Of a stretch of DNA of 64,000 bases, positions 23,512-36,788 are shown in pieces. The DNA lies in NCBI GenBank assembly GCA_027382625.1, contig JAJKFJ010021971.1, positions 1-64,000 of the forward strand, given 5' to 3'. Position numbers and translations under genes: made by a program. The first letter of the stretch is position 1. The number at the start of each line of letters is the position of its first letter. A model generated the notes under the pieces. The model worked only from the letters and a program-made list of their open reading frames with translations. It did not search any database and was not told the DNA's origin. This DNA is from Tetmemena sp. SeJ-2015 (taxonomy: Eukaryota; Ciliophora; Spirotrichea; Sporadotrichida; Oxytrichidae).

Positions 23512-25079
23512 AGTCGCCCTCTCAAAATATTTTAGAAAAACATTATGAGATTTATTTAATTTTTGTTCCAACTCAAACAAGGAAATGTGATTAGTATTGC
23601 AGTCAATGTGGATTATCACATTAGGTAGTTCTCACCTCAGATAATGACTTTGGAGCACGTGAGAACTTTGAAATTAGAGTCCACAGAGGACGCCGCTAAG
23701 ACGATTCAACCTACGATTCGCAATCTATTTGATAAAAATAAGATTATTTTAAATCGTTCCAGTGAATGGAACTGCCATGGGAAGAGATAAGAATTATTTA
23801 GTGAGAGTAAATATAAATCTTTGCTATTTAGAAGCAAAGCTAAGTGAATTTACCTGCCTGCAAAAAATCTCGCTCAGGTTAATATGCCGTCTTTAAAATA
23901 GAGGGAGTTGAAGATTATTCCACAAACGGTACATTCCTTTATCTCAAGACTTATGAGGAGCAGGTCTTACACTAGCAGTCAAAGCAATTCGAATATAGAG
24001 ATCTAAATCTTTTTATTATATTATAAAAGACCTTCATCATCTTTAGTTAACAGACATATCATTTACTTTGTCTTGATAGAATTTCTTAAAAGCAACAAAA
24101 TTAGTTTATTTGTCATAATTTCTACACTCCATTTTATTTTTCCGTAACCCTGAAATTTAATTACTTAATTTGGTCTATTTTTTTGTTAAAGATTTGCTTC
24201 TGATTTTTTTGAGGTTTGCTACCACTGTGATCCTAGACTTTTTAGAATATTCTAACTAGACATGAAATATTTAATTGTCACTATCCTAAGATCAGAGTTT
24301 TTTTTAATATTAAGCAAGAAAGTAATCACACTAACTTAACTCCAAAATCAGATTCTCAGAAAAATATATATTCATAACCCTTTCTTTCTCCGAATTAACC
24401 AGCATTCCTAAATTTTATTAAATCTACTCACAACACTACCATGGTTGAATACACCCATAGTTTAAATATAAATTTGTCATGGGATAATTTTTTTAAGTTT
24501 GGAAAGAGAGGCTTACTTCAATGAAGTTTACCTATAGTGTGGGAAGGATCTGCAGCCATCTGCCTTTTAAGCCCTACTATCCACATTTGCGATCTAACAC
24601 ACGGCTGTCAAAAATATAAAAATGGAAAGCGGATTCTCAGATAGATTTCACTTTCCGTCATTAATATTTCATTCAATAGAATTATACTATGTCTTTAAAT
24701 TTTTGCACTGGTGAATATACTGAAGAATTTTTTGATTTAGAGAATTATTTTAGAAATGTAACTAAAAGACATGGAAAACAAGAGACAGTATTATATATTT
24801 TTCTAGTCTATTTATTCAGAATGCACTTAGTATAGTAGATGAAGCTGTTTTTATCTATTTAATTTGTGAATGAGGTAGTTTAAAGGTACAAGTAGAAATG
24901 GTTTTGAAATCGAGAGTAGCAAGTAGAAACCTAAATAATAGTGTGAGTTAGAATAAATGAAAAAAAGTAAATCATAGAAAAGGATTAAGCTTAATTATCT
25001 CTCATTTTTTTCATCTTTTTTCATTATTTATTTTAATTTATGTCGCATTATGATAATTGGGGATTACTTAGGTCAAATT
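23512..25079. other. AT-rich region, no gene seen
   Basis: About 1.6 kb of low-complexity, AT-rich sequence lies between the start of copy B and the next plus-strand gene. No frame has coding-like composition, and no inverted or tandem repeat of note was found. The first few hundred bases probably include the promoter and 5' UTR of copy B. Confidence 0.4.
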
Positions 25080-27660
25080 CTATACTTACACGTGAAAGGA
25101 TGAAATTTTGCACCATAATTATCTTGAGAATTTCAGCGTTTAGGTTAGAGAATGCGAGTACCAAAAGGACGCTCTGCCATTGTAGCGTTTAATATATATT
25201 TTGTAAATTAATTCCAATTACTAATTGACTTTATCATCTATTAAATTCTTACCTATATTTATAAGGAAATTAGAAAGGATTATTATTTCAAACAGCTCAA
25301 GATTTTCAACAAGTCTTCACTTTTTAAGCAATTTGCACAGTCAGTGTAGCATGGCTCAGTTATCTCGTCCGCCCTGGACCTAAATCAAGACTTGATAATG
25401 CTTTGCCAAATAGGGAAGTAACTCTGCTCATCAATAGATTTGAGAGAGCAGAGGGCCTACATTTAAAGTATTTGGGACGATTATCTTAAAATCGCTTAGA
25501 AATAAAATGATTTCCTCCTTTGTGATTAGAATTAATTGAACATAGATTTAAAGGTGAGCGTTTAATATATTGGTGATATAATAAGAAAGAAGAAGGGGGA
25601 ATCTTTTGATTAAAGGGAGCTAGAGGAAATTGCTAAAGCCTTTGATTAAACTGTGGAATTCGTGAGAGCTGATTATAATAGGTACATAGCTCTGGGTTAC
25701 TCTCCTGAGTTAAATAGCGAAAATGATTTTTGCGTTTTTAAATTTAGTTTTCCGAGTACCTGACAAAGAATATTTGGAAAGTGCCTCCAAGCCACTCTCT
25801 GCAAATAATCTTCTTAATAAATTCCTCTACGATTTCAAGTAAGTTCATATTTTAATTTTTAGAAGCCCCCCTCATAATTAAACACCATAAGTGGAGTTAG
25901 CTCCAAACTATCTCTAAAATTTTAGTCAGTCTTAATTTTTATTGCCTTTCTTCGAATTAATAAAATATTAGAAATAAAAATAAATCTTATCGTCAATTAT
26001 TATTATAGACTATTGAAAAGCACATTCCCTGAAAATCATTATCAAAAATGAAATTTTAATTTCTGATTAGAAATTAAGGCTATGAGTTTCTTGAGTATCT
26101 AAACAGGTTTTGCTCATGTGAGCAAAATCCCTTTCTCATATTTTGGATGTCCAGCTTCGACTGCCGCACCTCCGTGCCCATAGATGAATTCTTGTATCAA
26201 CTCGCTTTAAAATTTTAAATTAAATATTATCTTAAATTTATTTTCTTTATTTATGTTTGTTTTAACATACCAGACTACAAATGCTCCTCATTGGAAGTTC
26301 TTCAATGAAAAAGTTGCCAAATTTATAGCAGAGCATGCACCGCTTATTGGCTTTGAAGTTGATATCTCTAAAATGAACTTCAAACAAATTATAATACTCT
26401 TTTTCATTATCTCCACTGAAGTTGGAAAGATAATAAATTAAAATAAATTTGTTCTTTAAATTTATTTGAAAGAGCTTCACTTAAACAACAAAATACATTT
26501 GCAATTATAATTACTTAGTAGGTTTGGAAGATCATCGCCTATTGTATGGAAATGACGAGAGAGGCTGGCCCATTGTTTGATAAGGACTCAGTCTGCTCAT
26601 GGGATGAGAAGCCTCTCAAGAAAATGGACTAGGGCTTCAATCTTACTACAATACTCAAAAGATAAGCACATCAAAAAAGGAAGACAAGATGATGCTCTCC
26701 CAATTCAAGAGAAGTGAAACTAAGCTTCTCAAAGGAACAAAATATTTGTAATTGAATTTAAAATATTCAAAGGAGTCAGATTTCAGTAAAAGTTATCTGG
26801 GTTTTACTTTTGAGAGTCTTGGCTAAAGTGGCTAGAAGTTCTACACTGTGGGGAATTCACTTGAATTTTTTATAATGGCTGATTGTTAGTTACTTTTTGA
26901 ATGTGACTTTATAATCCCTAAGACTTGCTAAATTATTGGGCCTATTATGGAGTTGAGGTGCTAGAAGATAATAGCCTTGAGATATAGGACTTCAGTCACT
27001 CCTAACTATCTCAAGCTAAGATGCTGAAGCTAGACAAGGCTTCCACTTTATAAATAAATAAAGTTTACTTTAGATCTTTAATATATAAAATTTAACTTGC
27101 TATCCATTGAGAGAAGGAGACATAATAAACTTGGCCTAAGCTTTTGACTTTCTAGTCACTCAATACACGGATTAAGAGTTCAAACTCAAACTAATTGCTA
27201 GCACACAGAGTGATACTTGCTTGGAGAATCTTGAATTTTATGCTCAGCTATCATTTTAATTTAACTTTTTCGTTTAATGTTATTTTTTAGAAAGATTCCA
27301 CTTCTGGAGTGAGCTTGGGTAGAGATTAAAAGAAATGCAAACTTATAAAATAAGTAAAATATATTTTCTATTATCTTTAGCAAGCTAATTATAGACCCTA
27401 AGTACAAATTCATCTCAGCTATTCATGCTACCTTCTTTCCTGAGGGAGTTGTGGATAAATCTTCAAATGGAACCTTCATCCATCTTAAGTTAAAAATATA
27501 TCTTCTCAAGTGCATTTAAAATTTAAATTAAGCAACTACAATAGCAAAGCGGACTTTTGCTATCTACAAAGTTAAGATATCAAGGCTGTTAAGAACAATA
27601 ATCTATATTTTAATGCAATTTAATATTTTAAAGGCCAAGAGCTGGAGTTTAAATAAAAAT
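25080..27660 (+). CDS. Unrecognised multi-exon gene, AT-rich
   Basis: I do not recognise the product. Coding-like exons on the plus strand alternate with AT-rich introns. The exons include DEILHHNYLENFSVQVRECE (about 25110), KQLCSSIDLREQRAYIQSIW (about 25420), EEIAKAFDQTVEFVRADYNR (about 25630), VPDKEYLESASKPLSANNLL, EQNPFLIFWMSSFDCRTSVP, TTNAPHWKFFNEKVAKFIAE, VWKIIAYCMEMTREAGPLFD, GDIINLAQAFDFLVTQYTDQ and LIIDPKYKFISAIHATFFPE. These have normal protein composition and consistent strand, with intron borders of GT/AG type between most of them. Start, stop and exact exon ends are not resolved, and the coordinates are limits of the coding-like signal. Base composition is more AT-rich than in neighbouring genes. 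A large soluble helical protein is the most that can be said. Confidence 0.45.
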
Positions 27661-28079
27661 ATTTTAAAAAGTATTTTCATTATTTTATTAAGTTCGGATA
27701 TATTAACTTTAGATTGACTCTCGGTGAGTGACTGCAAGAGAATAAGATAAATTATTAAACTTAGAAGAAATTAAATTTAGAGAGTTTCGAAAAATATTCG
27801 AAATCAAACACAATCAACCTAGATCATTAATCAGGTTTTTAATATAAAATCACACTTATTGCATCCACAAAAAATTACATAACTCACTTTAATGCTATGA
27901 ACGTTAATAACAAATATTTATGCATCAGAAAAAATTAAATGGGAGTGGTAGGTTTTTAAAATATGATTTTAGCGCACTTATCAATCAATAATCATAAAGA
28001 GCAGCAGTCCTAAAAAGTAATTCGAAGCGCAAAAGTAGAAACATTCCTAAAGAATAAGTGTAGTCATGGGTGGGCTATT
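27661..28079. other. Convergent intergenic region
   Basis: About 420 bp of AT-rich sequence lies between the ends of a plus-strand and a minus-strand gene. It probably consists of 3' UTRs. No terminator-like hairpin or gene was seen. Confidence 0.35.
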
Positions 28080-29690
28080 TCAAAGATCGCCCACTAGTTT
28101 CTCGATCTCAGCAGCATCCTCGTGCTTATCAATTTGCACCAGCTTTGTGAGGAAGTACTTGTGGGCATTTCTGATTTGGTTCTTCAGCTCAGGGATAGCA
28201 AATCCCTGTCTGACAGAGTCAAAGCTATTTGAGACATCTCCTTCCAAAGATCTTTACTTATTTATGAACAATAGATGGTAAAATATTTTGAAGTTTTGAT
28301 CTATTGCCTTGCTAAGACTATCTTCATTAGTAGAAATATGAAAGCATTTAGTTAAATTGATGCTCTTCAAACTCCTTATAGAGAATTTAAAGTCAAGCTT
28401 CCAGGGGTCTCTGGCTTTGGGGTTCTTGTGGAGTTCGATGCACAACTGCTTGAAAATGTAGCCAAATAGCTGGTTCTCTTATTTAGGGAAGGCCAGCAAC
28501 TAAAACGCCTTATAAAATTTATATTCTTGAATTGCCTAGTTGTAATTGGAGACTGAGCTACGGTCTGATCGATAGAGTCTGTACATTATGGACTGGAAGA
28601 GCGATCTCATCAGTAACTTAGTGTTCTTAATGTACGTGCAAAACATTTAGAATCAAATCTAATAGTGAATACGAAGAAAGAGATTTTAACTAACATGGAG
28701 AGATCGAAGTCTAATTTCTCCAACATCGCTGTATGTAAACTACTTGCCCGACTATAAGGCCTTGGATTGCAGTGGAACAAGACAGAAGAGTCTGGAGAGG
28801 AGGAGTATCGATTGCCTATCTTAGGTCGAAAGATCATCGAGCTCTTTGAGAGTATCCCACTCCTTCTGGAATTCCACAAGTGAATCAACTGCAGGTATCT
28901 CTAATCCAGCAGGGAAGAAGATCTTCAAAATTTCCAAAAGAAGCAAGTTAGTCTGGTCGTATTTTCCATCCAGGGACTTCAGCAGATCTCCATAGAGGTT
29001 CTATTCGTTGAAAGAGAGGAAGTTTCTCTCCTCTAGGTAGGAGAAATAAGTCATCCCCAACACCTCATTGGCTCCAGATAGCTAGCTCATCTTCTCCTCT
29101 TTACTAGCTTCAATTATAATGTGATGAGAACACATTTGAAGTAAAAAGTTTCTGTCTTGGAAGATTCTTCTATGATGTATTTTAGGACATTTTTGCTCAT
29201 CTTGTTATTGGGGTCCTCAAGGAGGTAAGTAGTGCCAAAGTTTATCAAGAAGACAAAGGAAACGTCAACTGGGCATTGCCTTCCCAGTTCAGTTGCAATG
29301 TCTTCCTACTGCAGATTCCACTGTTGGTGGTAGTGCTCAACTTCACTTGCCCAAAATAGAAGAGTAAATTATTTTCACTAAGACTGATGCGACTGCAGAA
29401 GTTCTCGATCTCTTGCCTAGTAGTAGTCTAAGCTCTAAATCTTCCTAAGATTCCAGCAAATTAAGAAGTAGAAGAAGATAAGTAAATTGTTTAGGATGAT
29501 CTAATAGAACTGCTTGAAGTGTTTGCTCTCCCAGGCTTCTTTGAGTATCTGTGAGGGTGCCAGGAGAACAGAGGGCAGGAATCGCTGGTTAGGCTACTAT
29601 CTCCAAGACTGTTGGCTCTATCAAACCTCTGCTCATGTAGAATAGATCTCGTCGTTGAATCTCTGACCTAAAGAGAAAAGATTTAGCATA
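28080..29690 (-). CDS. Unrecognised helical protein
   Basis: I do not recognise this protein. It ends at TGA 28080 with a strongly coding-like C-terminus (LKNQIRNAHKYFLTKLVQID followed by KHEDAAEIEKLVGDL). Upstream segments in the same strand read NEVLGMTYFSYLEERNFLSF, LYGDLLKSLDGKYDQTNLLL, EILKIFFPAGLEIPAVDSLV and CPVDVSFVFLINFGTTYLLE, with frame changes between them that need introns. A hydrophobic stretch near 29480 (IILNNLLIFFYFLICW) could be a membrane helix. The composition suggests helical repeats, but no family motif is visible. The 5' end is not defined and lies within about 130 bp of the SR-alpha stop codon. Confidence 0.45.
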
Positions 29691-29821
29691 ATTGAATTAC
29701 TCCTTCTTTCGAGAGAAGATAAAGAATGAAGGTAGACTAGACAGTAAGTTCTAAAGTTTTTAATGAATGTGATTAAGAAAATACAAAGTTCTTGACGTTT
29801 TTGATGAGCCAGAAATTGTCT

Positions 29822-30825
29822 TCAACTCATGAGTGCGTTGATCACGGTCTGGACATTGAGTTTCTTTAAGTGAGGGTACTTCTGACCGATCCCACAAACA
29901 CAATTGGCTTGCCAGTTGTGTAAACCATGTTCAAGGCGGTACCGACCTTCTCATCTACTGTATCGAACTTAGTCATGATTATACCTTCAATAGTTCTAGG
30001 ATTCATCATCATGATCATAAATAAAGACCTTCACATTTTTAGGATTAGTGTTTCCTAAACTGCAAAGTCAATAAGACTTTGGTTGAACTTGGTTAACTGA
30101 TCGATAGCATCATTTCCAACGAGTGCCTTCCCACAAACAGCACCACATCTGGGCTGTTGATGTGAACTAGCTTGGCCAGTTATCTCATCAACTTCTCATT
30201 TCCTTGCATTTTTCCTGCTGTATCGATCAACACCACATCGTAGCCTGTTGTCTTAGCCAGCTGGAGTGCTTCCTTAGCTATGATTGCTGGGTCATTCTTG
30301 TAGCCTTTATCATAGAGTGGGCAGTCTAGGCACAAGCAGTGAGTCTTCAGTTGTTCAATGGCACCAGCCCAGAAGTTATCGCAGCCTGCCATCATAACTT
30401 GTAAGTTGCCCTTATTCTTGAGGTAATAAGCTACCTTTGTGAGGGAAGTAGACTTTCCTACTCCGTTTACTCCGATAAACATTAGGGATAGACTTGTTCC
30501 TTTGCTTTGCGCTCATAGATTCCTTCAAGATATCTATGTTGCGCTTTGGAGTGAGCAGCTTAGTGATTGAGTAAACTAGAGCAGTCTTAACTGTACCTAG
30601 TGTGTTTGCAACACTCTAGCAGAGTCTCTCTGCTATTTCAGCTGCCACATTTTTCTCAATGAGTGCATCTGCGAAAGTCTTAAGGATAGGGTCCACATCC
30701 TCCTGTGAGAGCACCTTGTTTCCAGTGATGTTCTGGAATGCGTTAGTGAGCTTTGAAAACAAGCTTCCCCTTGCTTCTGCTGAGAGCCCTTGCCTTTCTT
30801 TACAAAGTTCTCGAAGTCTATCTCA
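29822..30825 (-). CDS. SR-alpha (SRP receptor), C-terminal NG GTPase half; detached from its N-terminus
   Basis: SR-alpha is the ER-membrane receptor GTPase that docks signal recognition particle with its ribosome. This half encodes the linker ([16 protein letters not shown]), the N domain ([37 protein letters not shown]) and the G domain with P-loop [16 protein letters not shown]. The G domain continues with [20 protein letters not shown], a DTAGKMQ motif, [31 protein letters not shown] and [11 protein letters not shown], and ends ALMS at TGA 29822. The usual RAGA motif reads WAGA. The frame is lost four times inside conserved sequence. Three cases (near 29891, 30130 and 30767) look like a missing G in a G run, and one lies at IP/MFIGV near 30485. 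The half begins abruptly at the 11-bp repeat 30815-30825. Its N-terminal half is at 42172-43067 on the plus strand. Confidence 0.88.
30815..30825 (-). repeat. 11-bp inverted-repeat partner at the SR-alpha break (left)
   Basis: On the minus strand this reads TGAGATAGACT, identical to 43057-43067 on the plus strand. In both places it encodes EID in the SR-alpha frame. It marks the exact point where the C-terminal half loses its upstream homology. It resembles the pointer repeats of inverted germline segments in ciliates, or microhomology at an inversion breakpoint. Confidence 0.7.
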
Positions 30826-31021
30826 AAAAGCAAATATGGTAAAAAGTAAGTCCGAGGATTGTAATAAGAATCAGTTGCAAAATAAAAATGCCTCAGATAA
30901 TATTTAAGAAAAAGATCGTGGACGGCCAATGCCGCCCTAGACTCATAAAAATCCAACAAAGGAATCAAAGAACATAGAGTCCAGCTCCAATATCAACACT
31001 TAAAATGTAAACTCTAGTGTT

Positions 31022-34000
31022 ATGGAGTTCTCCTCTACCTGGCAGAGCAAAATCCAATGAAAGAATTTAAGTCCTCAGCAAGACTGGCTCAAGGATTTCA
31101 TCTGCTCACCCAAGTACACAAATAAAAGTATAAATTTTAATTTATTTATACTGCCAACAATAAATAGGGAGCAAGGAGTTAAAGCTCATTGGGCATCCAG
31201 AGTGTTCAAAAGCTTCAGCAGAAAGTATAAAAATCAGCAGCTGCAGCAACCAACCAAGCCCTTATTCTGAGTTAGGATGAATAAGAAAATTAGAATACTC
31301 AAAATTGCCTTTCAAATATTTTTAACAATAATTTTTCTTTTACATAGCCAAAGTAGTGTTGAGCATAAAGGAAACAGCCATAAGCTTTTGATTCAGTAGC
31401 AAATTCAAAGAGAGAACGATGCTCTCTCAAAAGAGCAGACTCTAGGATTTTCAACTTTACAAGAAGTCTTTTAAAAAGTTATATGATCTTATGTTTTTAA
31501 TTCAGGGGAGGAAGAACATCATCATCCAGAGTCCAACATCTATCAAAACTAGAGAGCAGAATATCTTTACAGATCTATTTTATTGTTTTGCTAGAATAGG
31601 ATTTAAACTACGCCAAAGTAATGGGCCTCAACAACACATCATTTGACATCGCCTCTAATAACGATGACACATTTAAATAAAAGAAGAAGTTTCATCTTTG
31701 ATTTACTTTTACTTGGGAGAATTAACAGTGCAACCAACAACACCTCTGTCAAAAACCAAGCAGCTTAGAATCAGTTATACTCCAACAAGATCACGTATAA
31801 TAACTTCTACAGCTATGGCTATTAAATGCAGAGATAGAGAGACTCACACCAAGCAGGTCTTAGAAAAAATACTTATTTAGATTTTTTAAATATTTGATTG
31901 TCTTAATGAGTGGGATTTAGGGAGCAGCCACCTTAAGATTTCAGCGCATAGACAAATCCAAACAACTTGAACCACTCGCTGATGGCCTTGTAAGGCCTCA
32001 ACATAAAAAGGAGGCAGCAGCTGCTGGAGAAGAACTTAGACAACATGGTTCTCTTCAATCCCTCAAAGAAGTGCAAAGGGGAGCAGGAGGCGAGAGTTCA
32101 GATGATGCTCAAGTAAGGACGCTCAAGTTTTAACAAAATTTATAGTGGATCATTATTTTCTTGTTTGAATGCTGAGAATGTCAGAAGAGGTAAGTCTTGT
32201 AACACAACCTCCTTCAGCCATCCTGGCTAAAATCATCTCCCTCTTGGTCTGCAGTTATAGTAATTTATTTTTCTTGTTAAAGACTGTTACATCTTGGAAA
32301 TTTTAGAATTAAAATGAAATAGTTGTGAACAGCAGCATAAATGGTTTGAACAAGAATCCAACTCCAATCGTAATTGACTAGTTCAACCACAGTTTACTTG
32401 TTCATAACTTATCTACTCAGAACAACCACCCTATGCTCGTTCACAATAAATGCCTTATGTTATTCCTCTTATTCATTATTAATAAAAACGGTGAAAATCT
32501 GGACATCACTCAGCACCTATTAGCATTCAGTAACAGTCTGAAGCCCTTCTACAAGTAGCAGAAAATAGTTCCAGAGACCATGGTGGATGAGCAGCTCCAC
32601 AAAAACAACGAGTGCTACATATTGCAGGTACTGTCTAAGGGGATAATGAGTTAGAATCAAAGGAGAAACGTCAGGACAGCTACTACTGCCCTCTCGTATG
32701 CAAGCTTGAACTAGCTTAAGAATAGATTGAACAGTAGTGATGCGCGCATAGGTTCTCAATTAGAAGGAAGAGAAATAAATCCAATTTTTAATTAGAAGGA
32801 GCTGTTGCAGATAGAAGTAGCAACAACCTGAATGGAGAGTGGGATCTCAATTCGCAAGGGCTAAATAACTAACTCTAAGTTCCCATCATCAGAAATGCAG
32901 GCGGCGGCTAGTTGATTATAATTCTTAGTGTGTGTGATGTGTGGATTTTGATTTGAAGAGAATGCCGCTTACGACTTAGTATCCCTGTAGAGAAAGTTTG
33001 AAGACAATGAGTCAAACATCATCCACGATCTCTACACTAAGCACTTTAAACATAAGGAGAACACTTCTCAACAGTTGTTGCAGTATGATCAGACCTCGGC
33101 CAAGAATACAACTCAAATTAGCTCATGTCCCCTTACAGACTCTAAAACCAAGACATGGACAGCTTTCCCTTTAAGGTTACTAACAGCGTGAATCAACTTG
33201 ATTAACCTTAGCTCAAACTCAACAGCTCTATACCTTTCAACAATAAGACTCTCAACCCCAAAGATATCGGGAGAGTAAATCAGAACGATTATCAAAGCTC
33301 TCTCACACAGCCTTTGAACCAAATGCATCTTGGGAAGAGGAACCATTCTTTGAAACCCTAATAGGAGGGTAATTCTACTCCTCGAAGCCAAGGAAGAGAG
33401 ATAATGGATAACTATTTGACCAATCCTAATGATGAAGAAGACGATGATGATGAAAATGGAATTTCTCATCCCACTTGCTTCCAATTAGCAGAACTTTATA
33501 CAATCATAGAACGATGAGCGCTGGCCAAGGCAAGAGAAGACAATACCAAAAGCCTTTGCAGGATTCAGGTGTGGAAGATTAGAATAATAAGGATGTTGAA
33601 TTCGAGTAAGTTTAATATGTGCAGTATGTGCCCAAAGAAGCCAGAGTGGTCGACAAGGAGACTGATGAAAATGTGATTAACTGGCTCTTCTTCTAAACTC
33701 CAGCAAATATCAACTCACTCATCGCTATGCTTCAGCATTAGCAAAGACTGAACTAAGGTAAATTGCATTATATTTTTCTCTTAATTAAACCACTCATTGA
33801 CAGTTGGAGAATTGAGATGCCTGAGTTCTCATGAATACGCGTGACGGTGCAATAAATTCAAGGAACTGGATGTGGAACATTTACAGGACAAGGCTTTCAA
33901 ATAGATGAAGATCCAGCATCAGTAGATCTTCCACAAGCCCTTAGATTAATAATTCGTATGTATTCTTTATTAATTTATTTAAATTTGAGAAGCTACAAGG

Positions 34001-36673
34001 CTTCATTCTTCCCAACTTGTAAGATGCCTGAGGAGCTGAAAGAGATACTAAAGAGCACCCAAGAGTTTCAGAGAACTATGCTCGTTGATGAGAAGCTTCT
34101 GCTTATGAAACCTGACAAGTTATCCAAAACCAATCAAGAAATAAATGTTTTTAAAATATTCTAGCAATCGAGATTCAACTCTACCAAGACTAAGCTTAGG
34201 GATGCAGTCCACTTTCTCCCATGTCGCAGCATCTACAGCAGCTTCAGGTTCTTGATGGCTATTTGAACTAGAACTAAGAGAACTTAAATGACTTTCAGCT
34301 CATGAATTTGAACTCTACATTTTATAGATAAATCTAATTTTTATACATTTCAAGGGCTCACCCTCTCGTTCCTCAGCTTCAATTAGACAGAGAAACCCTT
34401 CTGTAGTTGAGAAGATCCTAGCTAGCTTCCAAAGCAAGCGGCCAGTAGAATTAATAAGAGCTCTACTATAATTAAGACACCCATGATTCCAATAAGGTAA
34501 ACCCAAACCAGCTCATAAACCTTGAGAGGCAGTTTCTAGGCACAGAGATTGCCTCAGCCCAAAATATAGATCCTAAAACTAGGAGTGACCTCTAACTTAA
34601 TCTAAGATTGAAAAATCCCAAAACCTATTGGTAACAACTACAACAATAATAGGAACTTCTACTACCCTTAGGTTTCTATCTTGAACAACAATCATTTGAT
34701 GTCAGGAGCTAATGACACCTCTACAAAGCCATCTCAATCAAACTAACAAGCACACTCAGTAACTTCAGAACATGGTCTCTAGCTGGGACTTCTCCCAGAC
34801 TCCCATCTCCTCACACATCCTCAAACTTAACATTGAGAAAGAGTGCGTTAAATTCCATCAGTAGAATCAACTAAACAGCTAGGGTGTGCTGCCTGAAACT
34901 GTAGTAGTAGGCAGTTAATAGAGTGGCTACTTTGGAGGTAAAGACAGAGTCGCGATGAATATAAACCTCGGAGTGGAGCAGAGAAGTAGGAGAAATGTGG
35001 TGCTTACCTCTAAAACGCCTCTGAGGAAGTTCTAAGCCAAATGAAGTAAATAAGCCCACCTCTTGAGCAGCAGCATACAGACCAACCCAAAGAGTCAAAG
35101 GTTAGAAACTCTCAAGATGGCTTGAAGCGGAAGTAGAAATAGAGATAGAGTTAGCAACTCAAAAAAGGAAGAAAGAGTTCCATAGGTCAGGATAAGGCCA
35201 GCAGTGGGACTGGCGATGTACTCAGTCAAAGGAACTCTCTACAAAGCAGACCAGTGGCTGGAGAGAGTACAACCAGCTAAAACATTGTGCTCCTAAGTTC
35301 AACTAATCCTCAAGGCAATCTTACTCAGTAAATTTTCAGGGCTCGCAAAATGGGAAGCTCAATAGCTTCATCTCAGATGCTCTCACCAACAAATCATCAA
35401 GAAGCCTTGCCAATTAATTTTGCACAGCTTCATCAGGAGCATCAAACTTAAATTATTATGATTTTTTCATTTTCAAAAGACTGAACTAGTCTGCTCTGCC
35501 CCCTTGATAATAGAATCCTCCCAAAGCCCACACTAATCCTTAATACTTTCAAATCCAAGGGAGGTTTTTCAACTTCCAGGAGCTGAAAAAGGCTCTAGAA
35601 TAAGAAATGGCAGTCGCCCTTCCTGCATTAGAAGACTTTTGAGCGAGCCAAGAAGATTAATCTGAGACAGAACGAGTGCTCCAACTTTGAGAAGTCTTCA
35701 AAGCTGACTCAGCAGATACAACTCTAGGACAAGTCTGGGTTAGTGGGAACAAAATCCCTGCCACGCTCAAAGATCTCTCCTTGCCTTAAAACTTGATCAC
35801 AGCTTAAGATCCTCAGAGACTATGGATGAAGAATAAGAACAAGAGCAACTTATAGACCAGGAAAAGAAAGAGTCTGCAGTCAAGCGTCTTTGATGAGGAG
35901 GACATGATGGGAGCAGCAGGGCTTAGCTAAGTCTATGATAGGAGAGCAGCAGAGAGATAGTCTGCGTTATAATTATGAGTCACCAGTAAAGCACCAGCAA
36001 CAAGCCAAAGCACTCAGGTAAGTTAAGTGGGGAAGTGGCAGCAAGTCTCTGCCCACTTCTCTTTTAGGGCCCCTTTTAGGTTAAGAAATACCAGCGTCCT
36101 AATACTATGAACTTCAGAAGAGGTTTCAAAGCCAAGGTAAAGCGTAAAGGGAGTAAGGTTAGATTTAACTTTAACTTATTTAATTTTTGAGAGTAAGGAA
36201 CTATTGATATAGGGTCTGAGCAGGTGGAGTAGTATCAATCCATAGGCGGTGGTAGAGACTCTAAGAACGAGACCACCTTCCATATGCAAAGCTAAAACCA
36301 TCAGCTTAGATATGAGACTGAATCGATCAGCATGAGCAGTGGCAATATAAATGTGACCGTCCATCATCAGAGTTCCAAAAATCTTTTGACTCTCAAGGAA
36401 TCGAGTCAAAGTGGAGGCGTTGCAGGCAGCAGAATGATCGATGGGAATAAGAGACTTATTAAACAAATAAATTAAAAAATAAAGTTTGTTTAATTAAATT
36501 CGCTTATCAGCAAGAGGAATGGAGATTTGTATCAGAACCACATGCGATAGAGCAGAATGATGATAAACGGAGGAGGTGCTATAGGATCATCATTAAAATT
36601 AATGTTTATATTTATCAGCGACAGGAGGAGATAACTAAAAATGTATATCAACAGCTCTGAGTCTAATATGTGA
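31022..36673 (+). CDS. Very long Q/N/S-rich protein, probably one gene
   Basis: I do not recognise this protein. The start is the ATG at 31022 (MEFSSTWQSKIQ), followed by an in-frame TGA (31058) that reads naturally as Trp before KNLSPQQDWLKDFICSPKY. Coding-like exons continue to the TGA at 36671. They include RRQQLLEKNLDNMVLFNPSK, YILQVLSKGIMSQNQRRNVR, FEDNESNIIHDLYTKHFKHK, PKEARVVDKETDENVINWLF, HEYA-TGA-RCNKFKELDVEH (33842), EELKEILKSTQEFQRTMLVD, AQNIDPKTRSDLQLNLRLKN, NVVLTSKTPLRKF and LRYETESISMSSGNIN. Long stretches are rich in Gln, Asn, Ser and Pro and are likely disordered. At 33513 a TGA overlaps an ATG (ATGA), so two adjacent genes are possible, but composition is the same on both sides. 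It converges on the PP2C gene 115 bp downstream. The whole gene lies inside the putatively inverted interval. Confidence 0.55.
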
Positions 36674-36788
36674 CACATAGAAAAGATTGAATTTAATTTC
36701 TTTAATGATATAAATAAAGAGTGAATTTTCATTTGGTTTTGTTGAATAAACTGCTTTTAAAAATTAGAAACAATAAAATAGCATTTTT

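Noticed and set aside
26253..26480. Overlapping plus and minus ORFs of 60-70 codons
   Set aside because: The plus-strand part is one exon of the gene at 25-27.7 kb. The minus ORF is its shadow.
30100..30140. SR-alpha GTPase half as a pseudogene because of frameshifts
   Set aside because: The shifts sit in G runs and the protein is otherwise well conserved. Sequence error is more likely than decay.
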